The notes under the pieces: generated by a model
The model's database searches: none
What the model was told of the DNA's origin: nothing
Seen by the model: the letters and a program-made list of their open reading frames with translations, nothing else
NCBI RefSeq assembly: GCF_014192155.1
Contig: NZ_JACHXO010000007.1
Coordinates: 1-64,000, forward strand
From: Roseateles terrae
GTDB lineage: Bacteria > Pseudomonadota > Gammaproteobacteria > Burkholderiales > Burkholderiaceae_C
Length of the DNA: 64,000 nt
Reading direction: 5' to 3'
Shown: one piece after another, positions 44,064 through 53,578 of the stretch
How the letters are laid out: each line of letters begins with the position of its first letter
Numbering within the stretch: the first letter of the stretch is position 1
Position numbers and translations under genes: made by a program

Positions 44064-44840
44064 TCAGTGGCTGTGCTTGCCCCCCACCACGATGACCACA
44101 AAGGCAATCCCCACGCCCAGCCAGAACAGTTGCAGAGCGGTGTCCTTCATCGGCAGCCGGCGCTGCAGTTGCGGAATCAGATCGGCGACCGACACATACA
44201 CAAAGCTGCTGGACGCTGCCACGAGCAGATAGGGGAACATCGCCTGCCACGGGCCGACGATGAAATAGCCCAGCAAGCCACCGGCCACCGCGGCCAAGCC
44301 CGAGATCGCATTGAACAGCAGCGCCTTGCGTCGCGAGAAGCCGGCATTCAGCAAGACGATGTAGTCCCCGACTTCCTGCGGGATCTCGTGGGCCACGATC
44401 GCCATGGCGGTGACCCAACCCAGATGGTGGTCGGCGAGGAAGGCGGCCGCGATGATGATGCCGTCGCAGAAATTGTGGATGCTGTCCCCCACCAGCACCG
44501 ACAGTCCCCCCCGCCCGGCCTGCTCCTGGTCGAAATGATGGTGATGGTGGTGACCGTCGCCTTCATGGTGGTGGGTATGCCGGTACAGCTCGGCTTTTTC
44601 CAGCAGGAAGAAGAACATCAACCCGCCCAGCAGCACCAGGAACAGGGTGTGCGGGTCCGCACCGCTCTCGAAGGCCTCCGGCAGCACATGCAGCAGCGCG
44701 GTGGAGAGCAGCACCCCGGTGGACAGGCTCACCAGGTGCTTGACGATGCGGCTCAGCAGGCCGACCGTCAGCATCGCCGCGATCGAGACGGACGCTACGC
44801 CGCCGGCCAGGGTGACCAGCAGGATATAGAACAGGGTCAT
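44064..44840 (-). CDS. ZIP-family divalent metal transporter
   Basis: A 258-residue inner-membrane metal transporter. The cytoplasmic loop is His-rich (HTHHHEGDGHHHHHHFD), and helices 4 and 5 carry the metal site in HNFCDGIIIAAAF and HEIPQEVGDY. Zinc is the likeliest cargo, iron or others possible. The ATG at 44840 lies only 4 bases past the T tract of a strong hairpin (44845-44872) and has no visible ribosome-binding site, which is odd. The start at Met23 (MLTVGLLSRIV) would remove the first helix and is less likely. Confidence 0.88.
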   Translation of the reverse strand: MTLFYILLVTLAGGVASVSIAAMLTVGLLSRIVKHLVSLSTGVLLSTALLHVLPEAFESGADPHTLFLVLLGGLMFFFLLEKAELYRHTHHHEGDGHHHHHHFDQEQAGRGGLSVLVGDSIHNFCDGIIIAAAFLADHHLGWVTAMAIVAHEIPQEVGDYIVLLNAGFSRRKALLFNAISGLAAVAGGLLGYFIVGPWQAMFPYLLVAASSSFVYVSVADLIPQLQRRLPMKDTALQLFWLGVGIAFVVIVVGGKHSH

Positions 44841-44844
44841 GGAT

Positions 44845-44872
44845 AAAAAAGGCGCACCACGGAGGGTGCGCC
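44845..44872 (-). terminator. Rho-independent terminator, immediately upstream of the ZIP gene
   Basis: On the minus strand a perfect 8-base stem (44872-44865 with 44858-44851, loop CTCCGT) is followed by six T residues (44850-44845). It should terminate the dienelactone hydrolase transcript. It also sits just before the ZIP start codon, so it could act as an attenuator for that gene. A TTGACG at 44907-44902 might be a -35 box, but no clear -10 is seen. Confidence 0.85.
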
Positions 44873-44971
44873 GGTATGGGATCTCAAAATTGTCTCAGAC
44901 TCGTCAAGCCCCTCCCGCTGCCGGGCGGTGCGAGCCTCGCCCATACGGTCAAAAGCCGGAACGGCCAGGCC

Positions 44972-45841
44972 TCAGACGCCGTGCTGCTTGAACCAGGCCA
45001 GGCACTTCGCCCAGCCGTCCTTGGCTGCGTCGGCGCGGTAGCTGGGGCGGTAGTCGGCATGGAAGGCGTGGCCGGCGTCCTTGTAGACGACAAATTCACT
45101 GGCCTTGGCCGCCTTGCTGCCTTGCTGCAACGCTTCCTGCATCGCGGCGACGCTGGCCACCGGGATGCCGCCGTCCTGCCCGCCATACAGGCCCAGCACC
45201 GGCGCCTTGAGCTGCCCCACCACGTCGATCGGATGTTTGGGCGTCAGCGGCGTGGAGCTGCCCTGCAGCCGTCCATACCAGGCCACGCCGGCTTTGACGG
45301 CGGGATTGTGGGCGGCAAACAGCCAGGTGATGCGGCCGCCCCAGCAGAAACCGGTGATGCCCAGGTGTCCGGTGTTGCCACCTTTGGATTTGGCCCAGGC
45401 GACGGTGGCGTCGAGGTCGCGCATGACCTGTTCGTCGGGCACCTTGCTGATGATCTCGGACATCAGGCGGGCGATGTCCGTCACTGCCTTGGCATCGCCC
45501 TGCCGCACGAACAGGTCGGGCGCGACGGCGAAGTAGCCCTGCTTGGCAAAACGCCGGGCGACATCCGCAATATGTTCATGCACGCCGAAGATCTCGCTGA
45601 TGACCAGCACCACCGGCGCATTCTTCTTGCCGGCCGGCCACGCAGCGTAAGCGGGCATCTGAAAGTCGCCTACCGGCACAGTCACCGGACCGGCCTCCAG
45701 GCCTTGTGTGTCGGTGGTGATGGTCTGCGCGCTCACCGGCAGCACGGCGGCAGCAAAGCCGCTGCCCACGGCCGTCCCGACAAAGTCGCGACGGTTGAAA
45801 GAACGCTTGGGTACCAGGCTGTCGAAGTCTTCGGTCGTCAT
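44972..45841 (-). CDS. Tat-exported dienelactone hydrolase family protein
   Basis: A 289-residue alpha/beta hydrolase. The N-terminus carries a twin-arginine signal (SFNRRDFVGTAVGSGFAAAV, then VSAQ), so the folded enzyme is exported. The nucleophile is the Cys of GFCWGGR, the acid is in GGQDGGIP and the histidine in DAGHAFHADY, the Cys-Asp-His triad of dienelactone hydrolases. The ATG at 45841 follows AAGGAGA. Open frame upstream of it is antisense to ppx and not coding. The in vivo substrate is unknown. Confidence 0.9.
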   Translation of the reverse strand: MTTEDFDSLVPKRSFNRRDFVGTAVGSGFAAAVLPVSAQTITTDTQGLEAGPVTVPVGDFQMPAYAAWPAGKKNAPVVLVISEIFGVHEHIADVARRFAKQGYFAVAPDLFVRQGDAKAVTDIARLMSEIISKVPDEQVMRDLDATVAWAKSKGGNTGHLGITGFCWGGRITWLFAAHNPAVKAGVAWYGRLQGSSTPLTPKHPIDVVGQLKAPVLGLYGGQDGGIPVASVAAMQEALQQGSKAAKASEFVVYKDAGHAFHADYRPSYRADAAKDGWAKCLAWFKQHGV

Positions 45842-45925
45842 GCAGGTCTCCTTGAAGGGCTGGGCGATTCTAGGGGGGCGTGTCCAAATGCGCTTGCCAC
45901 GAAAACATCCCGTTTCTTCGCGACA

Positions 45926-47446
45926 ATGCGCCGCATGAATCAAGCGCAAGTCCCCCCCACCCTGGCCGCCATCGACATGGGCTCCAACAGTTTCCGACTG
46001 GAGATCGCCCACCTGCAGCATGGCCAGTACCGGCGCCAGGACTATCTGAAGGAAACCGTGCGCCTGGGCGCGGGCCTGGACGCGCAGAGCATGCTGACCG
46101 AAGAGGCCACCGAACGGGGCCTGGCCTGCCTGCGGCGTTTTGCCGCGCGGCTGGACGGCGTACCGGCCAGGCAGGTCCGGGCGGTGGCCACCCAGACCCT
46201 GCGCGAGGCGCGCAACCGCAATGCCTTTCTGGAGCGGGCGCAGGAGGTGCTGGGACACCCCATTGAAGTCATCTCCGGCCGTGAGGAGGCCCGGCTGATC
46301 TATGCGGGCGTGTGCCGGCTGCAGGCGTCGGAAGATCCGCGTCTGGTGATCGACATCGGCGGGCGATCCACCGAGATGATCCTGGGCCGCGGCACCCAGC
46401 CGCTGAAGGCGGAGTCCTTCCAGGTGGGCAGTGTCAGCCTGTCGATGCGATTTTTCCCGGATGGCCGCTTCACCGCGGAGGCCTTCCGCGCTGCGCAGGT
46501 CGCGGCCGGGGCCGAGCTGGAGGAAGCGCTGACCGAGTTTGCGCGCCATACGGCGCAGCCGCGCTGGCGTGCCGCACTGGGCTCTTCCGGCACGGTGGGG
46601 GCGGTGGCGCAGATCCTGGCGGCGAATCAGGTGTCGGACGGCACGATCACGCTGGACGGCCTGCGCTGGTGCATCCAGCAATGCCTGGCGGCGGGTCATG
46701 TCGACGCGCTCAAGCTGGCCGGCCTCAAGGACGACCGCCGCGCGGTGGTGGCGGGCGGGCTCTGCATCCTCTACACCCTGCTGACCCACTTCGACATCGA
46801 CCGGCTGGCGCCCGCCAAGGGAGCGCTGCGCCAGGGCGTGGTCTTCGATCTGGCAGCCCGCCTGGACCCGGCGCTGCTTGGCACCGGCCGCGACATGCGG
46901 GATCAGTCGGTGGCCGAGCTGCAGCGCCGGTTTGCGGTGGACCGGTCTCAGGCGCAGCGGGTGCAGGAGGTGGCCTTGAAGCTGCATCAGCAGCTGCTGC
47001 CGAAGGCGGATGAAGAACAGCGTCGCGAGCTGGGCTGGGCCGCGGCGCTGCACGAAATCGGCATGATGGTCTCGCACCATGACTTTCACCGGCACAGTGC
47101 CTATCTGCTGTCCCATGTGGATGCGCCGGGGTTCTCGCAAAGCCAGTTGCGGCGCCTGGGCGATCTGGCGCTGGGCCAGCGCGGCGGCCTGCGCAAGCTG
47201 GACGATCAATTGCGGGACGACAGCCTGACCTGGCAACTGCTGGCCCTGCGGCTGGCGGCGATCAAGTGCCACGCACGCGGACAGGTGGATGCCTCGGCGA
47301 TGCATGTGAGCCGGCAGGGGCCGCTCGTCACCATCCGGATGGCCAAGGGCTGGGCGGATGCCCATCCCCGGGCGCACTACCTGCTGCGTGAGGAGCAGGA
47401 AGCCTGGGCGAAGCTCGGGCGGGTGCAGCTGGAGCTGGTCGGCTGA
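45926..47446 (+). CDS. ppx: Exopolyphosphatase (Ppx/GppA family)
   Basis: A 506-residue ASKHA-fold phosphatase that shortens polyphosphate or hydrolyses pppGpp. Phosphate-binding motifs are AAIDMGSNSFRLEI, VISGREEARLIY, DIGGRSTEMILG and GSSGTVGA. The C-terminal HD-like domain shows AAALHEIGMMVSHHDFHRHSAYLL in pieces LHEIGMMVSHHDF and HRHSAYLL. Two start codons, 45926 and 45935, are possible (MRRMNQ). It converges on ppk, giving the polyphosphate cycle at one locus. Confidence 0.94.
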   Translation: MRRMNQAQVPPTLAAIDMGSNSFRLEIAHLQHGQYRRQDYLKETVRLGAGLDAQSMLTEEATERGLACLRRFAARLDGVPARQVRAVATQTLREARNRNAFLERAQEVLGHPIEVISGREEARLIYAGVCRLQASEDPRLVIDIGGRSTEMILGRGTQPLKAESFQVGSVSLSMRFFPDGRFTAEAFRAAQVAAGAELEEALTEFARHTAQPRWRAALGSSGTVGAVAQILAANQVSDGTITLDGLRWCIQQCLAAGHVDALKLAGLKDDRRAVVAGGLCILYTLLTHFDIDRLAPAKGALRQGVVFDLAARLDPALLGTGRDMRDQSVAELQRRFAVDRSQAQRVQEVALKLHQQLLPKADEEQRRELGWAAALHEIGMMVSHHDFHRHSAYLLSHVDAPGFSQSQLRRLGDLALGQRGGLRKLDDQLRDDSLTWQLLALRLAAIKCHARGQVDASAMHVSRQGPLVTIRMAKGWADAHPRAHYLLREEQEAWAKLGRVQLELVG

Positions 47447-47638
47447 GCGCCGCGCTTCGCGCCTTGGCGGTGCTGGTGCTGTTTGCCGCGGCCGGGGTGC
47501 TTCGGACTCTCTCGGCGCCACCCGCGCGCGGTGCGGTCACCCCCTCCGGCTCCGCAGCAGCCGCCCCGATTGCATCAAGGCATGCAACCGCGACACCGAA
47601 GGCCACGGAGAGCGGCGCCTGCTGCGCAGATCAGCCGC

Positions 47639-49696
47639 TCATTCCTCTTCGACGTGGAACAGCTGCATCAGTGCCTGCTGCGCACTGATCCCGTCCACGC
47701 CATTGACGCGCTGCGAGGTGCCATCGGAGCGCAGCTGCCACGCATCCCGCGTGTCGTGCAGGTAAGGCACCAGCCCTTCATCGATCACCCGCTGCCGCAG
47801 CTTGGGATCGAGCACCGGCCATGCCACCTCGATGCGGCGCAGCATGTTGCGGCTCATCCAGTCGGCGCTGGAGAGGTATAGCGATTCTTCCGCCTCCGTC
47901 TTGCCCCAGCGGAAATAGAAGATCCGCGAATGCTCCAGGAAGCGCCCCACCACCGACCGCACCAGGATGTTGTCCGTGATGCCGGGCAACCCCGGCGGCA
48001 GCATGCAGGCGCCCCGCACGATCAGGTCGATGCGCGCGCCCGCCTGGCCCGCGCTGATCAGGGACTGGATCAGCTCCGCATCCGTCAGCGCATTGATCTT
48101 GAGCACCACCCGCGCCGGCTCGCCGCGCCGTGCAGCGGCCTCCACCAGGGCCAGCGTCTCGCACATGGTGCGATGCAGATTGAACGGCGCCAGCAGCAGT
48201 TTGCGCGGCGCCTTGAACTTCGACAGTGACGCCAACTGGCGGAAGACGAGGTCCATGTCGGCGGTCAGATCGGTGTCCGCCGTCAGGTAACCCAGGTCGG
48301 TGTAGAAGCGCGCGGTCTTGGGGTTGTAGTTACCGGTGGACAGATGCCCATAGCGGCGCAGTCGCCCGCCTTCGCGCCGGGTGATCAGCATCAGCTTCGC
48401 ATGGGTCTTGAGCCCCACGATGCCATACACCACCTGTGCGCCCACGGCCTCCAGCCGCTCGGCCCAGTTGATGTTGGCTTCTTCATCGAAGCGGGCCTTC
48501 AGCTCCACCACGGCCAGCACTTCCTTGCCGCGGCGGGCCGCTTCGATCAGCAAATCGGCCAACACCGACTGGCTGCCGGTGCGGTAGATCGTCTGCTGGA
48601 TGGCCAGCACATCCGGGTCTTCCACCGCCTCGCGCAGCAGTTGCACCACCGGGTCGAAGCTCTCGAAGGGATGGTGCAGCAGGATGTCGCCCTTGCTGCG
48701 CAGCTTGTCCAGAATCGACTTGCCGCGCGGCAGGCGGCGAGTGGGCCAGCTGGGTTCGTAGGGCTGGAAGCGCAGGTCGTCGGCATCGGTCTGGTCGATC
48801 AGCTCATTGAGCCGCACCAGATTCACCGGTCCGTTGACGCGATACAGCGCCGCCTCTGGCAGCGCAAACTGTTCCAGCAGGAAACGCGACAGCTCTTCCG
48901 GGCAGGTGTTCACCACTTCCAGACGCACCGCGCGTCCGAAGTGACGGGTGGTGAGTCCCGAGCGCAGCGCGTGGCGCAGGTTGGCGATTTCTTCCTCGTC
49001 CACCTCCAGGTCCGAATCGCGGGTGACGCGGAACTGCGAAAACGCTTCCACCTGCCGACCCGGGAACAGTTCTTCCAGATGGGCGCGGATGACGCTGGTG
49101 AGCAGCACAAAACTCTGGCGGCCGCTGCTGATCTCCGGCGGCAGCTTGATGACCCGGGGCAAGACCCGCGGCACCTTGACGATGGCGATGCGGGTGTCGC
49201 GGCCCAGCGCATCCTTGCCCGACAGCCGCGCCACAAAGTGCAGCGACTTGTTGGCCACCTGCGGAAACGGATGCGCCGGGTCCAGGCCCACCGGCACCAG
49301 CAGTGGCCGCACTTCCCGCTCGAAGAACCGGGCGACCCAGGCGCGCTGCTCGGTCGTGCGGTCGGCGTGGTTGAGGATCTGGATGCTGTGCTCGCGCAGC
49401 TCCGGCATCACCTGGTCATTGAAGATGCCGTACTGCTGATCGATCAGCTCATGGGCGGCGCGGGCGACGCGTTCCACGTCCCGCGAGGTGACCAGACCGC
49501 TACCGTCGCGCTGCGCATCGAGCATGTCGGCGAAGCGGACCTCGAAGAACTCGTCCAGGTTGGACGACACGATGCAGATGTAGCGCAGCCGCTCCAGGAG
49601 CGGAACGTCCCGGCGCTGGGCCTGGGCCAGGACACGACGGTTGAACTCGAGGATGGCTTGTTCGCGGTTAAGCAAGGAAACGGCAGACGAGGTCAT
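47639..49696 (-). CDS. ppk: Polyphosphate kinase 1
   Basis: A 685-residue enzyme polymerising the terminal phosphate of ATP into polyphosphate. The catalytic histidine region is KTHAKLMLITRR, followed by HLSTGNYNPKTARFYTD; HPFESFDPVVQLLREA and DWMSRNMLRRIEVAWPV are also typical. The N-terminus (LLNREQAILEFNRRVLAQA) is normal. Its convergent neighbour ppx degrades the product. The 192 bases between the two 3' ends hold no gene. Confidence 0.96.
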   Translation of the reverse strand: MTSSAVSLLNREQAILEFNRRVLAQAQRRDVPLLERLRYICIVSSNLDEFFEVRFADMLDAQRDGSGLVTSRDVERVARAAHELIDQQYGIFNDQVMPELREHSIQILNHADRTTEQRAWVARFFEREVRPLLVPVGLDPAHPFPQVANKSLHFVARLSGKDALGRDTRIAIVKVPRVLPRVIKLPPEISSGRQSFVLLTSVIRAHLEELFPGRQVEAFSQFRVTRDSDLEVDEEEIANLRHALRSGLTTRHFGRAVRLEVVNTCPEELSRFLLEQFALPEAALYRVNGPVNLVRLNELIDQTDADDLRFQPYEPSWPTRRLPRGKSILDKLRSKGDILLHHPFESFDPVVQLLREAVEDPDVLAIQQTIYRTGSQSVLADLLIEAARRGKEVLAVVELKARFDEEANINWAERLEAVGAQVVYGIVGLKTHAKLMLITRREGGRLRRYGHLSTGNYNPKTARFYTDLGYLTADTDLTADMDLVFRQLASLSKFKAPRKLLLAPFNLHRTMCETLALVEAAARRGEPARVVLKINALTDAELIQSLISAGQAGARIDLIVRGACMLPPGLPGITDNILVRSVVGRFLEHSRIFYFRWGKTEAEESLYLSSADWMSRNMLRRIEVAWPVLDPKLRQRVIDEGLVPYLHDTRDAWQLRSDGTSQRVNGVDGISAQQALMQLFHVEEE

Positions 49697-49871
49697 GAAC
49701 TCATTCTATGAAGCTATCGTGACAGCCCGATGACCCGAAAGAACCCCCTGTCTGCGACGACCCCCCGGCGTGTCTTAACGTCTCTCAACGTCCATCGACG
49801 CCCTCGACGTCCCTGGCACTCCGGCCATCGGCCTCGCCATCTCGCGCCGGACCGGAATCTCCAGAGTGACT

Positions 49872-50744
49872 TCAGGCCGGCGTGCGCAGGGCTTCGACGG
49901 CTGCGACGGCTTTCAGGGCGGCGTCGGCCCGCTCCCGCTGCCGCGCGCTCCAGTCCAGGATTTCCAGATGGCCGTCGGCGTGCTCCACCAGGGCGGTGAG
50001 ACTCTCCACCCAGTCCCCGTCATTGGCGTAGAGGATGCCGTCGATGTCCCGCAGCTCGGCGTGGTGGATATGACCGCAGACAACGCCCTGCACACCGCGC
50101 TTGCGGGCCTCCTTGGCGAGCGCTTCCTCGAAGTCATTCAGGTAGGACACCGCCCGTTTGACCTTGAGCTTCAGATATTTGCTCAGGCTCCAGTACGGCA
50201 GCCCCATGCGGGCCCGCAAGGAATTGAGATGGCGGTTGAGCTTGAGGGTGAACTCATAGGCGCTGTCGCCCACATGGGCCAGCCATTTGGCGCACTGGAT
50301 CACGCCGTCGAACAGGTCGCCATGGGTGACCCACAGCTTGCGGCCGTCGGCGGTTTCGTGAATCCATTCATGGGCCACCTCAATGCCGCCGAAGCTGTGA
50401 TTCAGGTATTTGCGGGCGAATTCGTCGTGATTGCCCGGCACATAAATCACCCGGCAGCCTTTGCGCGCTTTGCGCAGCAGCTTCTGCACCACGTCGTTGT
50501 GGGCCTGCGGCCAATACCAGCTGCGGCGCAGCTGCCAGCCGTCGACGATGTCGCCCACCAGGAACAGTTGCTCGCATTCCACCTCCCGGAGGAATTCGAG
50601 CAGGGCGCGGGCCTGGCAGCCGGGGGTCCCCAGGTGCAGGTCGGAAATCCACACGGTCCGCACGCGGATGGAACCGCCCTCTTCCGCCTCCGGAGGGGGC
50701 GGCTCGGTGGACACAGCGGCGGCCAAAAGCGTGTCGGTCAGCAT
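49872..50744 (-). CDS. UDP-2,3-diacylglucosamine diphosphatase-like metallophosphoesterase (LpxH2-type)
   Basis: A 290-residue calcineurin-like phosphoesterase. Metal ligands occur in ISDLHLG, GDIVDGWQL, PGNHDEFAR, VTHGD and GHIHHAEL. The arrangement resembles the LpxH2-type proteins often annotated as UDP-2,3-diacylglucosamine diphosphatase in lipid A synthesis. The segment SYEFTLKLNRHLNSLRARMG is characteristic of this branch. Whether it cleaves the lipid A precursor here is not shown; a separate LpxH may exist elsewhere. Confidence 0.83.
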   Translation of the reverse strand: MLTDTLLAAAVSTEPPPPEAEEGGSIRVRTVWISDLHLGTPGCQARALLEFLREVECEQLFLVGDIVDGWQLRRSWYWPQAHNDVVQKLLRKARKGCRVIYVPGNHDEFARKYLNHSFGGIEVAHEWIHETADGRKLWVTHGDLFDGVIQCAKWLAHVGDSAYEFTLKLNRHLNSLRARMGLPYWSLSKYLKLKVKRAVSYLNDFEEALAKEARKRGVQGVVCGHIHHAELRDIDGILYANDGDWVESLTALVEHADGHLEILDWSARQRERADAALKAVAAVEALRTPA

Positions 50745-50808
50745 GGCCCCATAGCTTGAAGAGGTCGCGTGAAACCTTGATGACCGTCAGAGACCGATAA
50801 TCACGCCC

Positions 50809-51738
50809 ATGCATCTGTTGATTCCCTACGCCAGCGCCCAGGAACCGCACGTGGAGGCGGCCCTGCGGGAGCTGGAGCTGCCGGCCCTGAGCGCCCTGCT
50901 GGGTCTGCTGACCGCCACCGACACGCTGGAGGGCGATGAGCTCGCCTTGCTTCCTCCGCATGAGCGGGTGCTGACCCGCCTGCGGGGGGTGGACGACGAC
51001 CTGCCCCCGACGGCGGCCTGGCGTCTGAAGGCGGCGGGCGTGGTGCCGGGGGACGCGGTCTGGGCCCTGATCACGCCGCTGCATCTGGCGGTGGGCACGG
51101 ATCAGGTCACGGCCCTGGGGGCGGACACCCTGCAGCTGACGGACAACGAATCCCGCGCCTTTCTCACCGCGCTGACGCCGTCGGTGTTTCCGGCGGACGA
51201 GGGTTGGGCGACCCATTGGCTCGCGGCGGATGCCTGGGCGGTGTCGCATCCCTCGCTGGACGGCCAGGAAGCCGCCAGCCCGGACCGCATCCTGAACCGC
51301 GGGGTGGAGACCTGGATGCCGCGCGGTCGGCGACTGCGCACCCTCATGAATGAACTGCAGATGGTGCTGCATGGCCTGCCGCTGAATGCCGAGCGGGAAG
51401 CGCGCGGTCTGCGGCCGGTCAACGCGGCATGGATCAGCGGCTGCGGCCGGGACCGCGGTCATGCGCTGCCGGAGGATCTGCTCGTGGATGATCGTCTGCG
51501 CGTGCCGATGATGACGGGCGATCTCTATGCCTGGAGCGAAGCCTGGAAGGCGCTGGACAGCGGCCTGCTGTCGGAAGCGCTGCATCACGTCAGGGGCGGT
51601 GGCGAGCTGAAGCTCACCCTCTGCGGCGAGCGCTCGTCGCGACGCTGGGAGCGCCGACAAGTGGGCGGCTGGCAGCGCCTGAAAGAACGCTTCACACCGC
51701 CGACGGTGCGAGTGTCCGACGCGATGGAAGGGCTGTGA
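50809..51738 (+). CDS. RpfE-like protein (phosphoglycerate-mutase-type annotation), recJ partner
   Basis: A 309-residue protein of uncertain function, widely seen next to recJ in Beta- and Gammaproteobacteria and related to Xanthomonas RpfE. It starts MHLLIPYASA and contains the conserved RGRRLRTLMNELQMVLH region (seen here as RRLRTLMNELQM), WISGCGR and DDRLRVPMMTGDLYAW. Some annotations call it a cofactor-independent phosphoglycerate mutase-like protein; I see no metal-binding Asp/His set to support activity. Its stop overlaps or touches the recJ start, so the two are coupled. Confidence 0.72.
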   Translation: MHLLIPYASAQEPHVEAALRELELPALSALLGLLTATDTLEGDELALLPPHERVLTRLRGVDDDLPPTAAWRLKAAGVVPGDAVWALITPLHLAVGTDQVTALGADTLQLTDNESRAFLTALTPSVFPADEGWATHWLAADAWAVSHPSLDGQEAASPDRILNRGVETWMPRGRRLRTLMNELQMVLHGLPLNAEREARGLRPVNAAWISGCGRDRGHALPEDLLVDDRLRVPMMTGDLYAWSEAWKALDSGLLSEALHHVRGGGELKLTLCGERSSRRWERRQVGGWQRLKERFTPPTVRVSDAMEGL

Positions 51739-51740
51739 CC

Positions 51741-53498
51741 ATGAATGCACCACGCAGCCCCTCTGGCCCTCGCATCCTCACGCGGGATGTGCCGCCCGAC
51801 CCGGTGTTCGCCCTTCAACAGGCGGGTCTCTCGCCGCTGCTGGCAAGGCTGCTGGCGGCGCGGGGGGTGGTCTCTGCCGTCGAGCTGGACGCTGATCTCA
51901 AGCACCTGCTGCCGCCGGACGGCCTGCTGGGCATCGAGGCTGCGGCGACGCTGCTGGCGGACGCCTTGCTGGCCGGGGACCGCATCTGCATCGTGGCCGA
52001 CTATGACTGTGACGGCGCGACGGCCTGTGCGGTCATGCTGCGTGGGCTGGCGATGCTGGGTGCGCGTCCGGGCTCGGTTGGTTATGTGGTGCCGGACCGC
52101 GCGGTGCACGGCTATGGCCTGACGCCGACCATCGTGGACCTGGCCCTGCAGCACCAGCCGCAGCTGCTGGTCACGGTGGACAACGGCATTGCGAGCCATG
52201 CTGGCGTGGCGCATGCGCGCGCCATGGGTTTGAAGGTCCTGGTCACCGACCACCACCTGCCGGCGGTGGATGCGGACGGGGTGGCAACGGTGCCGGAGGC
52301 GGATGCGCTGGTCAATCCGAACCAGCCGGGCTGCACCTTTCCGAGCAAGAACATGGCGGGCGTGGGCGTGGCCTTCTACGTGCTGCTGGCCCTGCGCGGC
52401 GAGATGCGTCGCCGGGGTGCTTATCCGGATGGGGCGCAGCCGCGCCTGGATGGCCTGCTGGACCTGGTGGCGCTGGGCACCGTGGCAGACGTCGTCAAGC
52501 TGGACGCCAACAATCGTCGCCTGGTGGCGCAGGGTCTGCGCCGCATGCGCGCGGGCCGCATGCAGCCGGGTGTGGCGGCGCTGTTCACTGCGGCGGCACG
52601 CGACCCGCTGCGGGCCAACAGCTTTGACCTTGGCTTCGCGCTGGGGCCCCGCATCAATGCCGCGGGTCGCCTGGCTGACATGACCATGGGCATCACCTGC
52701 CTGACGACGGAAGATAGCGCGCAGGCGCTGGAGCTGGCCAAGGAACTGGATCGCATCAATCGCGAGCGGCGCGACATTGAAGCTGGCATGCAGGAGCAGG
52801 CGCTGGCGCTGCTGGACCGTCTGATGGACGATCCGCGCCTGAACGGTGCGCCGCCGCCCGCGCTGGCGCTGTTTGACGAGGACTTCCACGAAGGCGTGGT
52901 GGGCATCGTCGCGTCGCGCATCAAGGACCGGCTGCACCGGCCGGTGTTTGTCTTTGCGCGGGGTGCGGACGGCCAGCTCAAGGGTTCGGGCCGATCCATT
53001 CCGGGATTCCACCTGCGGGATGCGCTCGACCTCGTCTCCAAGCGTCACCCGGACCTGCTGCGCAAGTTCGGCGGCCACGCGATGGCGGCGGGCTGCACGC
53101 TGGCGCCGGGCGGCGTTGAGGCGTTTGGCACTGCTTTCGAGCAGGTGGCCGCTGAATGGCTGGATGAAGCCGCGCTCACCCGCACCTTGCGGACGGACGG
53201 ACCTTTGCCGGCAGAAGCTTTCTGCGTCGAGACCGTTCAGGAGCTTGAAGCGCAGGTCTGGGGTCAAGCCTTTGAGGCACCGCTGTTCTGCGACAGCGTG
53301 CAGGTGGTGCATCAGCGCATTGTCGGCGAGCGCCACCTCAAGCTGCGCTTGCGCCAGGGCGCGCTGTTGCGTGACGCCATCTGGTTCGGCCGCACTGAAT
53401 CCCTGCCCGAGCGGGTGACCTTGGCCTACCGTCTGACGCTCAATGAATACCAGGGACAGCAGAACGTCCAGATGGTGGTCGAGGCCATGGCCGATTGA
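51741..53498 (+). CDS. recJ: Single-stranded-DNA-specific exonuclease RecJ
   Basis: A 585-residue DHH-family 5'-3' exonuclease acting in RecF-pathway recombination and repair. DHH motifs are DYDCDGATACAV, the DHH itself in VTDHHLPA, and INAAGRLADM. The DHHA1 domain has GSGRSIPGFHLRDAL and KFGGHAMAAG, followed by the OB-fold C-terminus. ATG 51741 is chosen; a GTG two codons upstream overlaps the preceding stop. Confidence 0.96.
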   Translation: MNAPRSPSGPRILTRDVPPDPVFALQQAGLSPLLARLLAARGVVSAVELDADLKHLLPPDGLLGIEAAATLLADALLAGDRICIVADYDCDGATACAVMLRGLAMLGARPGSVGYVVPDRAVHGYGLTPTIVDLALQHQPQLLVTVDNGIASHAGVAHARAMGLKVLVTDHHLPAVDADGVATVPEADALVNPNQPGCTFPSKNMAGVGVAFYVLLALRGEMRRRGAYPDGAQPRLDGLLDLVALGTVADVVKLDANNRRLVAQGLRRMRAGRMQPGVAALFTAAARDPLRANSFDLGFALGPRINAAGRLADMTMGITCLTTEDSAQALELAKELDRINRERRDIEAGMQEQALALLDRLMDDPRLNGAPPPALALFDEDFHEGVVGIVASRIKDRLHRPVFVFARGADGQLKGSGRSIPGFHLRDALDLVSKRHPDLLRKFGGHAMAAGCTLAPGGVEAFGTAFEQVAAEWLDEAALTRTLRTDGPLPAEAFCVETVQELEAQVWGQAFEAPLFCDSVQVVHQRIVGERHLKLRLRQGALLRDAIWFGRTESLPERVTLAYRLTLNEYQGQQNVQMVVEAMAD

Positions 53499-53578
53499 CA
53501 CTCCCATGAGGTTGTCGGACTGAGGGCAGCCGCGGAGATAAGCATTCGACGCTGCTTGAACGTACCGGCCGCGGAGGC

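Noticed and set aside
44972-47521. 849-codon minus-strand frame as one large protein
   Set aside because: Only the part from 45841 downward has domain motifs and a ribosome-binding site; the remainder is antisense to ppx.
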